DNA of 64,000 nt from JANOMH01 sp031422295 (GCA_031422295.1 JANOQM010000090.1:27651-91650); one strand, 5' to 3'; positions 34,778-45,036 are shown, counted from the first letter of the stretch. Program-made: numbers and translations. Notes: generated by a model not told the origin, from the sequence alone.

Positions 34778-37700
34778 ATGCAGGGCTTTCTGGTCGCGCT
34801 GGGGAACGGGCAACTCAATGGTGGGGACATCATTGCAAGGATCCTGTACACCTTTAACGCGACGGCCACGACCGGGGCGGGCACCTGGACTTGGTCGGGC
34901 ACGACCACGGGCGGGGCCACTGTCACCAATCAGGTCGCCAATGGCACCTATGTTCTGGGCACCGATGGCAGCATCTATTTCGTGCCGACCACACCGGTAG
35001 GGACTGTCACCGCGGCCACAGCGACAACCACCCCGGCAATTGACGATGCAGTCTATGGAACCGCCGCCAATGACCCGGCCATTCTGGGCGACGGCAATTC
35101 CGATGTGCATTACGGCGGGGCCACGTCAGGGGCGACGGGCACTGGCAGCGACACGATCAGCGCCGGGGCGGGCAATGACACCGTTTTCGGCGGCGACGGC
35201 GACGACCGGATCACCGGCGGGGGCGACGCTGACAGCATCAGTGGCGGCGACGGCAATGACACGATTTACGGCGATGATGCCACGCCCGTCACCGGCGGGG
35301 CCGAGGACCTGAATTGGTCGGCGCAAACGGGAAGTGTCGTTGGCGGCTTTACTCAAGATACCGGCGGGATGCGCGTCACATTTGCCTATAATGACGACGG
35401 TGCCGGGACTAACGCCAGTATTGACACTGTCACAATATACCGCGCCACCGGCGAGACGTTTTCAACCACTTCCAGCATGCAACTGGAAGGCAACGGTAGC
35501 GGCGACACGTCAACCATCAGCATGCGCTTTGATGCCGAGGCGGGTTCTGGTCTGGCAGATCAGGTGTCGAACGTCACCTTCCGGATCAATGATCTGGATC
35601 GCATCAGCGGCGGCCACCGCGACAGCCTGATTATTCGCGCCTATGACATGAATGGCAATATGGTCCTGATCGACCTGACCGCTGCAGGCAATGAAACTGT
35701 GGTTGACGGCACGACCACCTCTGCGGCCACAATTCTGGCCGGCAATGGCGGCGATGACCCGGCCGACGCGCGCGGGTCAGTGCTGGTCAGCATTCCGGGG
35801 CCGATCAGCTATTTCGAGATTGACTACAACAACGCTGGGACAAGCACCCAAGCAATCTGGTTTTCGGATGTTCAGTTTACCACTTTGCCCGCCGCAGATG
35901 GCAATGACACGGTTGATGCGGGGGCGGGCAATGACCTTGTGTATGGCGGGGGCGGCAATGACACGCTGGCCACCGGCACCGGCAATGACACCCTGTTTGG
36001 CGGCACTGGCAACGATGCACTGATCGGCGGGGCGGGCAATTCCACCCTGTTCGGCGGCGACGGCAACGACACCCTGACCGGCGGCACTGGCAACGAGATC
36101 CTGTTCGGCGACGCGGGCAATGACCTGTTCAACGGCGGCGACGGCAATGACACCCTGATGGGCGGGGCCGGGGCCGACAGCATGGTCGGCGGCGCTGGGT
36201 CCGACATGGCGGATTATTCCGCCTCGGGCGCAGGCGTTACCGTCAATCTGGCCACCGGCGCGGGGTCCGGCGGCGATGCGGCGGGCGATACCTATGCAGG
36301 CGTGGAAAATGTCACCGGGTCGGCCTTTGCCGACACCCTGACCGCCAGTCAGTTTGGCAGCCAGCTGTTTGGCGGGGCCGACAATGATACCCTGACCGGC
36401 GGCAATGGCCAGGACGGGCTTTTTGGCGGCACGGGCACCGACATCGCCTATGGCGGCGACAACAATGATACGCTGGATGGTGGCCTCGGCAATGACAGCC
36501 TGTTTGGTGGCCGCAACAATGACACCCTGCTGGGCGATGATGGCAATGACGCCCTGACCGGTGGCGCTGGCAATGACAGCATGGCAGGCGGCACCGGCGA
36601 TGACGTGCTGACCGGCGACGGTAATGTGCTGGTCAATGGCGGGCTAGAGGCCGGGGTTGCCGCCAACAGCTTTGCCGCTGTCACCCTGACCGGCTGGACC
36701 AACGCCGCGGGTGGCACGATCGAGGTCTGGGGCACTGGCATGGGCGGCGAAACCGCCGTCGATGGCACCAACTTTGTCGAGCTGGACAATGCGGGCGCGC
36801 TTGATTCCATGTATCAGGACGTGACCACCACCACGGGCGAAAGCTATGTATTAAGCTTCAGCAGCCAGCAGCGTGCCGTCGGCACCGATTCCGTGCAGGT
36901 CTATTGGGGCGGCACCCTGATCGGGACGATCCAGCCCGGAACGGACTGGGCGACCTACACCTTTACCGTGACCGGCACCGGCGGGGCAGACCGGCTGGAA
37001 TTCCGCGAGCTGGCAGGCGAGAACAACGGATTCGGCATCTTGCTGGATGCAATCAATCTGTCCGCCGCCGGCAATGACGTGCTGGATGGCGGCACTGGCA
37101 ATGACACGCTGTTCGGCGGCGCGGGCAATGACAGCCTGACCGGGGGCGATGGCAATGACACGGTGTCGGGCGGCGATGGCAATGATACGCTGTCCAGCGC
37201 AGCCGGGAATGACAGCCTGTATGGCGGTTTGGGCAATGACCAGATCACTGTGACAAATACGGCCGGAATCACCCTGATCGAGGGCGGCGAAGATTCGGGC
37301 AACACTGACATCGACGTTCTGAACCTGACCGGAGCCACCCAGGGTGTCAGCGTTACCATGACCGGGGCCGAGGCTGGAACTTATGCCTTTTCCGGTGGCG
37401 GGACTGGCAGTTTCAGCCAGATCGAACAGGTCCGGACCACAGCCTTTGCCGATACGGTAACGGGCAGTGCCGGTGCGGATACGATTAGTCTGGGCGCCGG
37501 GGCGGATAGTGTCACCGGCGGGGCCGGGGCCGATATCATTGACCTTGGAGTCGATGCGAATACCGACACGATCATCATGACCAATGGCGGCGGGGCCGAC
37601 CGGATTACCAATTTTACCGCGCCGGTGCCCGTGGGTGACGGCACGTTCACCGGCCGCGATCAGCTGAATGTCAACGGATTGGTCGATGGGTCCGGCAATC

Positions 37701-40700
37701 CGGTCAACGTGCTGGATGTCGTGGTTTCCAATGATGGCAGCGGCAATGCGCTGCTGACCTTTCCGAACGGCGAAACCCTGACGCTGGTCGGCGTGCCGCC
37801 CAGCGCGATCCCGGATTTCCGCGCCTTGATGGCGATGGGCATCCCGGGGCCGGATGGCACGGTATCGGGCACGGTTGGCGATGATCTGATCGACAGCAGC
37901 TATGGCGCTGATCCGACCGGCGACCGGATTGACGCCAATGATGTGATGATTTCTGGCCATGGGGCCAATGATGATCTGGTCGAGGCTGGCGCAGGCAACG
38001 ATCGGGTGGTCGCGGGCGCGGGCAACGATACAGTCTATGGCGGCACAGGCAATGACAGCCTGTTTGGTGGGGCTGGCAACGACACGCTGTTTGGTGACGC
38101 GGGGGCGGATACGCTTGCAGTTGGCGCAAATGAGGGTGTCGATACACTCTTTGGCGGCGAAACCGGGACCGACGCAGACACCTTGAGTTTTGCAACCTCT
38201 GCGACCGGGGTCAGCGTCAGCTATAACGCCGCCGAGGCGGGCACATTTACCGCAGGCTCCGGGTCGGGAACATTCGCGCAAATCGAAACTGTCACCGGAT
38301 CGGCCCAGGCTGACACAATCAATGCCAGTGCCGCCACAACGGCGGTCACGCTGATTGGCGGCGCGGGGGCGGATACGCTGACTGGCGGGTTGGCCAGTGA
38401 CAGCATCAGCGGCGGCGCGGATGCCGATATCATCGTCATCGCTCAAAGCTCTGGCATCGACACAATCGAAGGTGGCAACACCGGGACGGACAGCGATACG
38501 CTGGCCTTCAGCGGCACCTCAGCGGGCGTCAATGTCGTATTCACGAACAATGAAACGGGTACCTATAACATTGGTTCCGGTTCCGGAAACTTTACCGAAA
38601 TTGAGCGGGTCCAGGGCACTGTACTAGCCGACACGATCAATGCGTCTGCTGCAACTTCGGCCGTCACTATCAGTGGCGGCGGGGGGGACGACTCGGTGGC
38701 CGGTGGTGCGGGTAACGATGTCATTGACTTGGGGACCGGGGCTGACACTGCTGACGGCGGTGCTGGCAACGATATCATCGACCTTGGCGCAGACCTTGTG
38801 TCTGATGTCGTGATCCTGTCCAACGGCGACGGCGCTGACCGGATTACCAATTTTGTGGCCCCGACTGACAATGGCAATGGCACCTTTACCGGGGTCGACC
38901 TGGTCAATGTGACCGGGCTGAATGATGCAGGCGGCAGACCGGTCAATGTGTTTGACGTCACAGTCAGCACGGATGGGTTCGGCAATGCAGTCCTGACCTT
39001 CCCCAATGGCGAAAGCCTGACTTTGGTCGGTGTGCCTGCATCGCAAGTCACGTCTGTCGCCCAACTGATGGCGATGGGCATTCCGGGGCCGGATGGCACT
39101 GTGGATGGCACCGCTGGCGATGACCTGATTGATACAAGCTATGACAATGATCCAGGCGGCGACCGGGTGGATGGCAGCGACGCGCTGATCCCCGGGCACG
39201 GCGCGCAGGATGATCTGATTATTGCCGGTGCGGGCAATGATCTGGTGTTTGCCGATCAGGGCAATGACACGGTGTATGGCGGCACTGGCAATGACCAGAT
39301 TTTCACCGGCCTCGGCAATGACACCGCATTTGGCGGCACCGGCAATGATGTGATCGACGGCGAGGCTGGCGATGATCTGCTGTTTGGCGGCGATAATAAC
39401 GATTTTATGGTCGGCAATCTTGGCAACGACACATTGCACGGCGACGCAGGCAATGATGTTTTGTTTGGCGGCGATGATAACGACACGCTGTTTGGTGGTG
39501 CGGATGATGACCAGCTGCAGGGTAATCTGGGCAATGACAGCCTGTCGGGCGGCACCGGCAATGACAATCTGAACGGCGGCGAAGGCGATGACAGTCTGGC
39601 AGGCGATGCGGGCAATGATCAGTTGTCGGGCGGCGATGGCGCGGACAGTCTGGCGGGCGGCGACGGCGATGACGAAGTTGACGGCGGGGCTGGCAATGAC
39701 GCGCTGACTGCTGGGGCTGGTAATGACTTTATGGTCGGCGGGTCTGGCGATGACAGTCTGTCGGGCGAGGCTGGCAATGACCAGATCAATGCGGGCGTCG
39801 GCAATGATCAGGTTTACGGCGGCGACAATCAGGATCTGGTGTTTGGCGAAGGCGGTGACGATTCCGTCTTTGGCGGGGCTGACCGGGATACGGTCTTTGG
39901 CGGTCTTGGTCATGACACCGTTTACGGCGATGCGGGCAACGACCTTGTGTCGGGCCGCTACGGCGATGACACGGCCTACGGCGGCACCGGCGATGACGAA
40001 GTGTTTGGCGATGTCGATGCCACCGGAACCGGCGGGCGGCAGTTTGCGATATTCGGCCTTGGCGCTTCGGGTAATGGCGGCAGCCAGACGGTGACTGGTG
40101 TCAACACGTTTGACGCCTCGGCCCCGATCAGCACGCTGGAAGTTATCGACGACGATGTGAATTTCAATTCGGCGGGTACGGATAGCGGCGTGCCGCAGAC
40201 GCTGGCCTATGACATCAGTATCGGGGCGCAGACGTTTATCGCGGGCACCGCGATTGTGCTGATCAGCTCGACCGATATTGCCAACCAGACCACGGGCCAG
40301 AACGGCCAAGCCTGGCTGATCCAGATTGGCCCGAATGCGGCTGACCGGTTCTGGACCTATGACATTCCGGTGGCTAACGGCGATCAGATCAACTGGACCA
40401 CCGTTTCGACCACAACGAATGTCGATTACGACCAGTTGGTACAGGCCGATGGGTCCACCACCGCTATTGGCAATGACGTGCTGTTTGGCGGCGCTGGCAA
40501 TGACAGTGTTTACGGCGCGGATGGCAATGACACCCTGTCGGGCGACGCCGACAATGACACGGTTGACGGCGGCACCGGCAATGACACGCTGTATGGCGGC
40601 ACGGGCAATGACACCCTGTCGGGTGGCGATGGCAACGACCTGATCCGTGGCGATGCGGGCAATGACATCATGACCGGCGGCGCGGGCGATGACCGCTTTG

Positions 40701-43048
40701 TGCTGGGCAATGGGTCAGGCACTGATACCATTACCGGCGGCGAAGTGGCCGATGCGGCTGGCGACACGCTGGACGTCAGTGCCGTCACCACGAATATCAC
40801 CCTTGATCTGGGTGCGACTGACCCGGAATCCGGCACCCTGACCAGCGCCGGGATCGCCACCACCTTTACCGAGATTGAGGCGGTTATCCTGGGGTCCGGC
40901 GCGGATTCCGTGATCGGCTCCGGCGGTGCAGACCGGGTTTCGACCGGCACTGGGGCCGATACGGTGAACGGGCGCGGCGGCAACGATATCTTTGATCTGG
41001 GCGGCACAGGCACAGGCGATAATGCCGCCGATCTGGTGCAGTTGCAGGACGGGTCCGGCGATGACCGGATCAGCAATTTCGATGCGCCCCAGGACAATGG
41101 CGATGGCACATGGACCGGGGTCGATACATTCGACGTGTCGGGCCTGACTGATGCATTAGGCAATCCCGTCAATGTGGCCGATGTGACCGTCAGCGACGAC
41201 GGGTTCGGCAATGCGATCCTGACCTTCCCGAATGGCGAAAGTGTCACCCTGATCGGCGTCACCGTGGCCGAAGTCAGCGATCCCAAAGCCCTGATTGCCA
41301 TGGGTATTCCGGGTACCGATGGCACAGTCAGCGGCACCGCGGGCGATGACATTATCAACGGGGCCTACACCGGCGATCCGGATGGCGACCTTGTGGACAA
41401 CGCCGATGCGATCATCGCGGCACACGGGGCCAATGATGACCTGATCCAGGCAGGTGCTGGCAATGATACCGTCACAGCCGGGACGGGAAATGACACTGTC
41501 TATGGTGGCACCGGCAATGACCGGCTGTTCGGTGGCGCGGGCAATGATACGCTGTTTGGCGAGGCTGGCGCGGATACGCTGGCCGGTGGGGCTGGCAATG
41601 ACAGCCTGTTTGGCGGCGACGAAAATGATATCCTGCAAGTCGCGGCCAGTGAAGGCATTGATACGATCACCGGCGGCGAAGGCGGCCTTGACGCTGATCT
41701 GTTGTGGTTCAATGGCACAGGCAGCGGCGTTTCAGTGACCTTTACCGGCGATGAGGCCGGAATATTCAACTACGGGGCCGGTTCCGGCAGCTTTAGTCAA
41801 ATCGAGATCGTATCTGGCACTGCGCTTGACGATACGATGAACGCCAGTGCGACAACCAACGGCATCATGCTGCAATCCTTGGCAGGCAATGACGTGCTGA
41901 CTGGCGGGTCGGGTGATGACACGATCCTTGCAGGTATCGACAATGATCTTGTGTATGGCGGCGACGGTAATGACAATCTGCTGGGTCAGGACGGAAACGA
42001 CACCCTGATTGCCGGGTCCGGAAATGACACGCTGAACGGTGGAAACGGCACCGACAGCATGTATGGCGGCACTGGCGACGATAGATTGATCCATGGCACT
42101 GGCGATGGATTGCTCGACGGTGGCACCGGCAATGATTTTCTCAGCGCGGGCGATGGCAACGATACTCTGTTCGGCGGAACCGGCACTGACACCCTGTATG
42201 GCGATGCAGGCAATGACGCGATCACTTTTGCGGATGGTGATCTGGCCTTTGGTGGCGACGGCGATGATCTGTTCACCCTGGCCGATCTGGGTGAGGCGAC
42301 CAACGGCACGATCACCGTGACTGGCGGCGAAGGGGCCGAAACGACGGGCGACACCCTGCAACTGGGCAATCTGGCCGATCTGTCGACGTTGGTCATCACG
42401 ACCCCCGCCAATGTGGCAGGCGGCATGTCGGGCTATGTCACCCTTGATGACGGCACGATCCTGAATTTCTCAGAGATCGAGAATATCATCTGTTTCACCC
42501 CCGGCACCCGGATCGCCACACCACGCGGCGCGCGGCCGGTGGAAAAACTGGCGGTCGGCGATCTGGTGATGACCCGCGACCATGGGTTGCAACCGATCCG
42601 CTGGATTGGCCAGCGGACTGTGCCTGCGATCGACCGGTTCGCGCCCGTACGGATCAGGCCGGGTGTGGTGACCGGGCTGGAAACCGATCTGCTGGTATCG
42701 CCGCAACACCGGATGCTGTTCCAAGGCTACCGCGCCGAGCTGTTGTTTGGCGAATCCGAAGTGTTGGTGGCCGCTATCCATCTGGTTGACGGGCATCTGG
42801 TGACCCAAGATGTGGGGGGTGACGTGACCTATATCCATATCATGTTTGATGACCACGAGATTATCTATGCCGAAGGGGCCGCGACGGAAAGCTTTCATCC
42901 GGGGTCGGTCGGTCTGTCTGCCGTGACGGCTGCAGCGCGCGAAGAACTGTTCGCGCTGTTTCCGGAACTGCGGTCTGCGCCCGCCAGCTATGGCCAGACG
43001 GCACGGCGGTGCTTGAAGAAACACGAGGCGCAGCTGATCCGGATTTAG
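34778..43048 (+). CDS. giant RTX (calcium-binding repeat) protein with C-terminal Hint domain
   Basis: About 2756 aa and predicted to be secreted by a type I system. It is built from many GGxGxDxLx nonapeptides (Ca2+-binding parallel beta-roll) in at least eight blocks. Between them lie three non-RTX inserts: about residues 178-370, 622-762 (a DUF642/carbohydrate-binding-like NGGLEAG... domain) and 1751-1898. A longer module containing FPNGE(T/S)LTLVGV and MAMGIPGPDGTV occurs three times. A GVSVTxTxxEAGT...F(S/A)QIE(x)V motif occurs five times. The C-terminus is a Hint domain of the Rhodobacterales type, starting with Cys2572 (IICFTPGTRIATPRGARPVEKLAVGD) and containing SPQHRML, so autoprocessing is conceivable. 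The start is uncertain: a longer GTG-initiated frame from 34619 reads through a hairpin and looks non-coding. No HlyB/HlyD genes are in the window. Confidence 0.85.
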   Translation: MQGFLVALGNGQLNGGDIIARILYTFNATATTGAGTWTWSGTTTGGATVTNQVANGTYVLGTDGSIYFVPTTPVGTVTAATATTTPAIDDAVYGTAANDPAILGDGNSDVHYGGATSGATGTGSDTISAGAGNDTVFGGDGDDRITGGGDADSISGGDGNDTIYGDDATPVTGGAEDLNWSAQTGSVVGGFTQDTGGMRVTFAYNDDGAGTNASIDTVTIYRATGETFSTTSSMQLEGNGSGDTSTISMRFDAEAGSGLADQVSNVTFRINDLDRISGGHRDSLIIRAYDMNGNMVLIDLTAAGNETVVDGTTTSAATILAGNGGDDPADARGSVLVSIPGPISYFEIDYNNAGTSTQAIWFSDVQFTTLPAADGNDTVDAGAGNDLVYGGGGNDTLATGTGNDTLFGGTGNDALIGGAGNSTLFGGDGNDTLTGGTGNEILFGDAGNDLFNGGDGNDTLMGGAGADSMVGGAGSDMADYSASGAGVTVNLATGAGSGGDAAGDTYAGVENVTGSAFADTLTASQFGSQLFGGADNDTLTGGNGQDGLFGGTGTDIAYGGDNNDTLDGGLGNDSLFGGRNNDTLLGDDGNDALTGGAGNDSMAGGTGDDVLTGDGNVLVNGGLEAGVAANSFAAVTLTGWTNAAGGTIEVWGTGMGGETAVDGTNFVELDNAGALDSMYQDVTTTTGESYVLSFSSQQRAVGTDSVQVYWGGTLIGTIQPGTDWATYTFTVTGTGGADRLEFRELAGENNGFGILLDAINLSAAGNDVLDGGTGNDTLFGGAGNDSLTGGDGNDTVSGGDGNDTLSSAAGNDSLYGGLGNDQITVTNTAGITLIEGGEDSGNTDIDVLNLTGATQGVSVTMTGAEAGTYAFSGGGTGSFSQIEQVRTTAFADTVTGSAGADTISLGAGADSVTGGAGADIIDLGVDANTDTIIMTNGGGADRITNFTAPVPVGDGTFTGRDQLNVNGLVDGSGNPVNVLDVVVSNDGSGNALLTFPNGETLTLVGVPPSAIPDFRALMAMGIPGPDGTVSGTVGDDLIDSSYGADPTGDRIDANDVMISGHGANDDLVEAGAGNDRVVAGAGNDTVYGGTGNDSLFGGAGNDTLFGDAGADTLAVGANEGVDTLFGGETGTDADTLSFATSATGVSVSYNAAEAGTFTAGSGSGTFAQIETVTGSAQADTINASAATTAVTLIGGAGADTLTGGLASDSISGGADADIIVIAQSSGIDTIEGGNTGTDSDTLAFSGTSAGVNVVFTNNETGTYNIGSGSGNFTEIERVQGTVLADTINASAATSAVTISGGGGDDSVAGGAGNDVIDLGTGADTADGGAGNDIIDLGADLVSDVVILSNGDGADRITNFVAPTDNGNGTFTGVDLVNVTGLNDAGGRPVNVFDVTVSTDGFGNAVLTFPNGESLTLVGVPASQVTSVAQLMAMGIPGPDGTVDGTAGDDLIDTSYDNDPGGDRVDGSDALIPGHGAQDDLIIAGAGNDLVFADQGNDTVYGGTGNDQIFTGLGNDTAFGGTGNDVIDGEAGDDLLFGGDNNDFMVGNLGNDTLHGDAGNDVLFGGDDNDTLFGGADDDQLQGNLGNDSLSGGTGNDNLNGGEGDDSLAGDAGNDQLSGGDGADSLAGGDGDDEVDGGAGNDALTAGAGNDFMVGGSGDDSLSGEAGNDQINAGVGNDQVYGGDNQDLVFGEGGDDSVFGGADRDTVFGGLGHDTVYGDAGNDLVSGRYGDDTAYGGTGDDEVFGDVDATGTGGRQFAIFGLGASGNGGSQTVTGVNTFDASAPISTLEVIDDDVNFNSAGTDSGVPQTLAYDISIGAQTFIAGTAIVLISSTDIANQTTGQNGQAWLIQIGPNAADRFWTYDIPVANGDQINWTTVSTTTNVDYDQLVQADGSTTAIGNDVLFGGAGNDSVYGADGNDTLSGDADNDTVDGGTGNDTLYGGTGNDTLSGGDGNDLIRGDAGNDIMTGGAGDDRFVLGNGSGTDTITGGEVADAAGDTLDVSAVTTNITLDLGATDPESGTLTSAGIATTFTEIEAVILGSGADSVIGSGGADRVSTGTGADTVNGRGGNDIFDLGGTGTGDNAADLVQLQDGSGDDRISNFDAPQDNGDGTWTGVDTFDVSGLTDALGNPVNVADVTVSDDGFGNAILTFPNGESVTLIGVTVAEVSDPKALIAMGIPGTDGTVSGTAGDDIINGAYTGDPDGDLVDNADAIIAAHGANDDLIQAGAGNDTVTAGTGNDTVYGGTGNDRLFGGAGNDTLFGEAGADTLAGGAGNDSLFGGDENDILQVAASEGIDTITGGEGGLDADLLWFNGTGSGVSVTFTGDEAGIFNYGAGSGSFSQIEIVSGTALDDTMNASATTNGIMLQSLAGNDVLTGGSGDDTILAGIDNDLVYGGDGNDNLLGQDGNDTLIAGSGNDTLNGGNGTDSMYGGTGDDRLIHGTGDGLLDGGTGNDFLSAGDGNDTLFGGTGTDTLYGDAGNDAITFADGDLAFGGDGDDLFTLADLGEATNGTITVTGGEGAETTGDTLQLGNLADLSTLVITTPANVAGGMSGYVTLDDGTILNFSEIENIICFTPGTRIATPRGARPVEKLAVGDLVMTRDHGLQPIRWIGQRTVPAIDRFAPVRIRPGVVTGLETDLLVSPQHRMLFQGYRAELLFGESEVLVAAIHLVDGHLVTQDVGGDVTYIHIMFDDHEIIYAEGAATESFHPGSVGLSAVTAAAREELFALFPELRSAPASYGQTARRCLKKHEAQLIRI
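39220..40015 (+). repeat. longest uninterrupted RTX nonapeptide block
   Basis: About 265 codons of near-continuous GGxGxDxLx units inside the RTX protein. Each unit is 27 bases with a strongly conserved GGCAATGAC. DNA identity between units is high enough to make slippage and assembly errors likely. Confidence 0.8.
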
Positions 43049-44367
43049 GGCCCGCTTTGGCGCATAAAGCGATTGGTCAAAAGGCCCGCCGCAAAAACCA
43101 GCGCGACGGCCAGACCCAGCCATATCCCTGCCGGGCCAAACCCGGCGCGGGTTGCCAGAACCCAGCCCAGTGGCAGGGCCAGCACCCAATAGGCCAGCAT
43201 CGACACGACCGCCGGATAGGCCGTGTCCGACATGCCGCGTAATGCCCCCAGCAATGTCGATTGCACGCCGTCCGCCACCTGCATGGGGGCGAGCACCAGA
43301 AAGAAACCCGCGGCCAGCGTGACGACCTCGGGGTCAGCGGTTATCAGGGCGGCAATCTGGCGGCCAGCAAACGTGAACAAGACCGCCGCCGCACATAACC
43401 AGACTGTAGCCAGTGCCAACGCCGCCCAGACAATCCGGCGCAGGGCGGCCATATTCCCCGCCCCTTTGGCCTGCGCCACCCGGATCGACACGGCCCCGGC
43501 CACGCCCAAGGGCAGCATATACAACAGCCCGCTGACAGACGTGGCCACCTGATTGGCCGCTAGTGCGACCGTGCCAAAAGTGCCGACCATCGCCACCACA
43601 GCCGCCATCGCCCCGGTCTCGGCAACATATAAAGCGCCCAAAGGGAACCCTTCGCGAGCAGTGGCACCAACTTCGGCCAGGCTAAGGGGTTTGCGCAGGC
43701 GCAGGCGGCGCATCGACCGGGCGTTGGCCCAATAAGCCCAAGCAACACCAAGTGCCAGGACTTCGGCGGCCAGACTGGCAACCCCTGCGCCAGTCAAACC
43801 CAGCGCCGGAAACGGGCCGATGCCCCAGATCAGCGCATAATTCAGCGGCACATTCAGCACCACGGCGACAAAGGCAAACAGGGTGCCCAGCCACGGGCGA
43901 CCAACCGCCTCGAAACTGGCTTTGAACACGGTCAGTACTGAAAACGGGATCAACAGCAGGCACATGCAGGTCGAATAGGCCGGCAATGCGGCCAGCACCT
44001 CGGGCGGTTGGCCCAGCCATGGCAAGGCAAAAAATGTCAGGCCCATGAGGAGAGCCCCGATCAGTCCGACGCCCAGCCCCAGCACCAGACCGGCGCGCAA
44101 TATGCCGACAATCCGCCGCCCCTGCCCTGCGCCGTAAGCCACCCCAATCCGTACGGACAGGGCTGAGAGCATGCCGTAGATTGCGGCGAAAAAGATCAGG
44201 GCCGCCGCCCCGGTCAGCCCGACGGCGGCCAAGGGCACCGCGCCCAACGGGGCGAGCATCACTGCATCCGTGACGCCCAGCAGGGTTGTGGCGGCAAGTC
44301 CGGTCACGATCGGCACAGCCAGCCCGGCAATGCCCGGCACTTCGGCGCTTACCGCCCGCAAATCCAT
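43045..44367 (-). CDS. MATE-family efflux transporter
   Basis: A 440-aa inner-membrane protein with about 12 helices. It starts EVPGIAGLAVPIVTGLAATTLLGVTDAVMLAPLGAVPLAAVGLTG, the usual MATE entry, and repeats a related pattern in the second half (LPLGVAGAVSIRVAQAKGAGN). It is predicted to export cationic or drug-like compounds using a proton or sodium gradient. It is divergent from a TetR gene with twin ACATAC-N5-GTATGT palindromes in between, so it is probably TetR-repressed. It overlaps the RTX gene by 4 bp, convergent. Confidence 0.9.
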   Translation of the reverse strand: MDLRAVSAEVPGIAGLAVPIVTGLAATTLLGVTDAVMLAPLGAVPLAAVGLTGAAALIFFAAIYGMLSALSVRIGVAYGAGQGRRIVGILRAGLVLGLGVGLIGALLMGLTFFALPWLGQPPEVLAALPAYSTCMCLLLIPFSVLTVFKASFEAVGRPWLGTLFAFVAVVLNVPLNYALIWGIGPFPALGLTGAGVASLAAEVLALGVAWAYWANARSMRRLRLRKPLSLAEVGATAREGFPLGALYVAETGAMAAVVAMVGTFGTVALAANQVATSVSGLLYMLPLGVAGAVSIRVAQAKGAGNMAALRRIVWAALALATVWLCAAAVLFTFAGRQIAALITADPEVVTLAAGFFLVLAPMQVADGVQSTLLGALRGMSDTAYPAVVSMLAYWVLALPLGWVLATRAGFGPAGIWLGLAVALVFAAGLLTNRFMRQSGP

Positions 44368-44387
44368 CTTGACAGCCCCTTTGTTTC

Positions 44388-44404
44388 ACATACCGTCAGT
44401 ATGT
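44388..44404. promoter_or_regulatory. TetR operator candidate A (ACATAC-N5-GTATGT)
   Basis: A perfect 6-5-6 palindrome 21 bp upstream of the MATE start. The second copy is 30 bp away centre to centre, about three helical turns, so two dimers could bind on the same face. Confidence 0.65.
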
Positions 44405-44417
44405 CAGTTCACTATTC

Positions 44418-44434
44418 ACATACGAGGTGTATGT
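44418..44434. promoter_or_regulatory. TetR operator candidate B (ACATAC-N5-GTATGT)
   Basis: A perfect copy of operator A; it overlaps the first ATG of the tetR gene (44431) and its GAGG. Binding here should repress tetR itself. Confidence 0.65.
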
Positions 44435-45036
44435 CAATGTCAGCCCCCCTGCGCCGCAACCGCGCCGACATGGTCCGGGGTACCACTGAAAACCTGATAT
44501 CAGTGGCGCGCACTGCCTTTGCCGAACAGGGGTTTAGCGCAGTTTCACTGGATGCCGTGGCTAGTGAGGCCGGGGTTACGCGCGGCGCATTGCACCATCA
44601 TTTCACCAACAAAGCCGGGCTGTTCGAGGCGGTTTTCAGGCAGGTTGACGCCGAACTGACCGCCGAAGTGACAGCCGTGGCTGACCAGTTTGCCGAACAT
44701 TGGGCAGGGTTTCGGGCCGCATTTCATGCCTATCTTGACCTTGCCCAACAACCGCACCGCCGCCGCATTCTGTTTCAGGACGGGCCGGCCGTTTTGGGGG
44801 CCAAAGCCTATGACATCATTATCGATTCCGGACTGGCCGATATTATCGCCACTTTGCGTAATCTGGTGGACAGCGGCCGGATCACCGCGCCCGACCCGGT
44901 GGCGTTGGCGCACCTGGTCAATGGCGGGACGGTGACGCTGGCGTTTTGGGTGGCCGAGGCGAAACCAGGCGAAGACCGCGCCACCCCCGCGCATGCCACG
45001 CTGTCACGGATGTTTGATGCGTTTGGGCCAGCTTAA
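44431..45036 (+). CDS. TetR-family regulator of the MATE pump
   Basis: A 201-aa repressor. The helix-turn-helix is ISVARTAFAEQGFSAVSLDAVASEAGVTRGALHHHFTNKAGLFEAVF (about residues 20-65), similar to AcrR-like members. The start is ambiguous: ATG at 44431 lies inside operator B and only 3 bases after GAGG, while the ATG at 44437 is 9 bases after it and may be the one used. Divergent from the MATE gene. Confidence 0.88.
   Translation: MSMSAPLRRNRADMVRGTTENLISVARTAFAEQGFSAVSLDAVASEAGVTRGALHHHFTNKAGLFEAVFRQVDAELTAEVTAVADQFAEHWAGFRAAFHAYLDLAQQPHRRRILFQDGPAVLGAKAYDIIIDSGLADIIATLRNLVDSGRITAPDPVALAHLVNGGTVTLAFWVAEAKPGEDRATPAHATLSRMFDAFGPA

Noticed and set aside
36851..40309. Two long minus-strand open frames opposite the RTX gene (531 and 561 codons)
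   Set aside because: They mirror the repeated GGxGxD codons and give periodic Ala/Ile/Val-rich sequence. They are shadows of the repeats.
35154..42280. Regularly spaced short repeats that could suggest a CRISPR array
   Set aside because: Period is 27 bases, there are no unique spacers, and the repeats are in frame as RTX nonapeptides.
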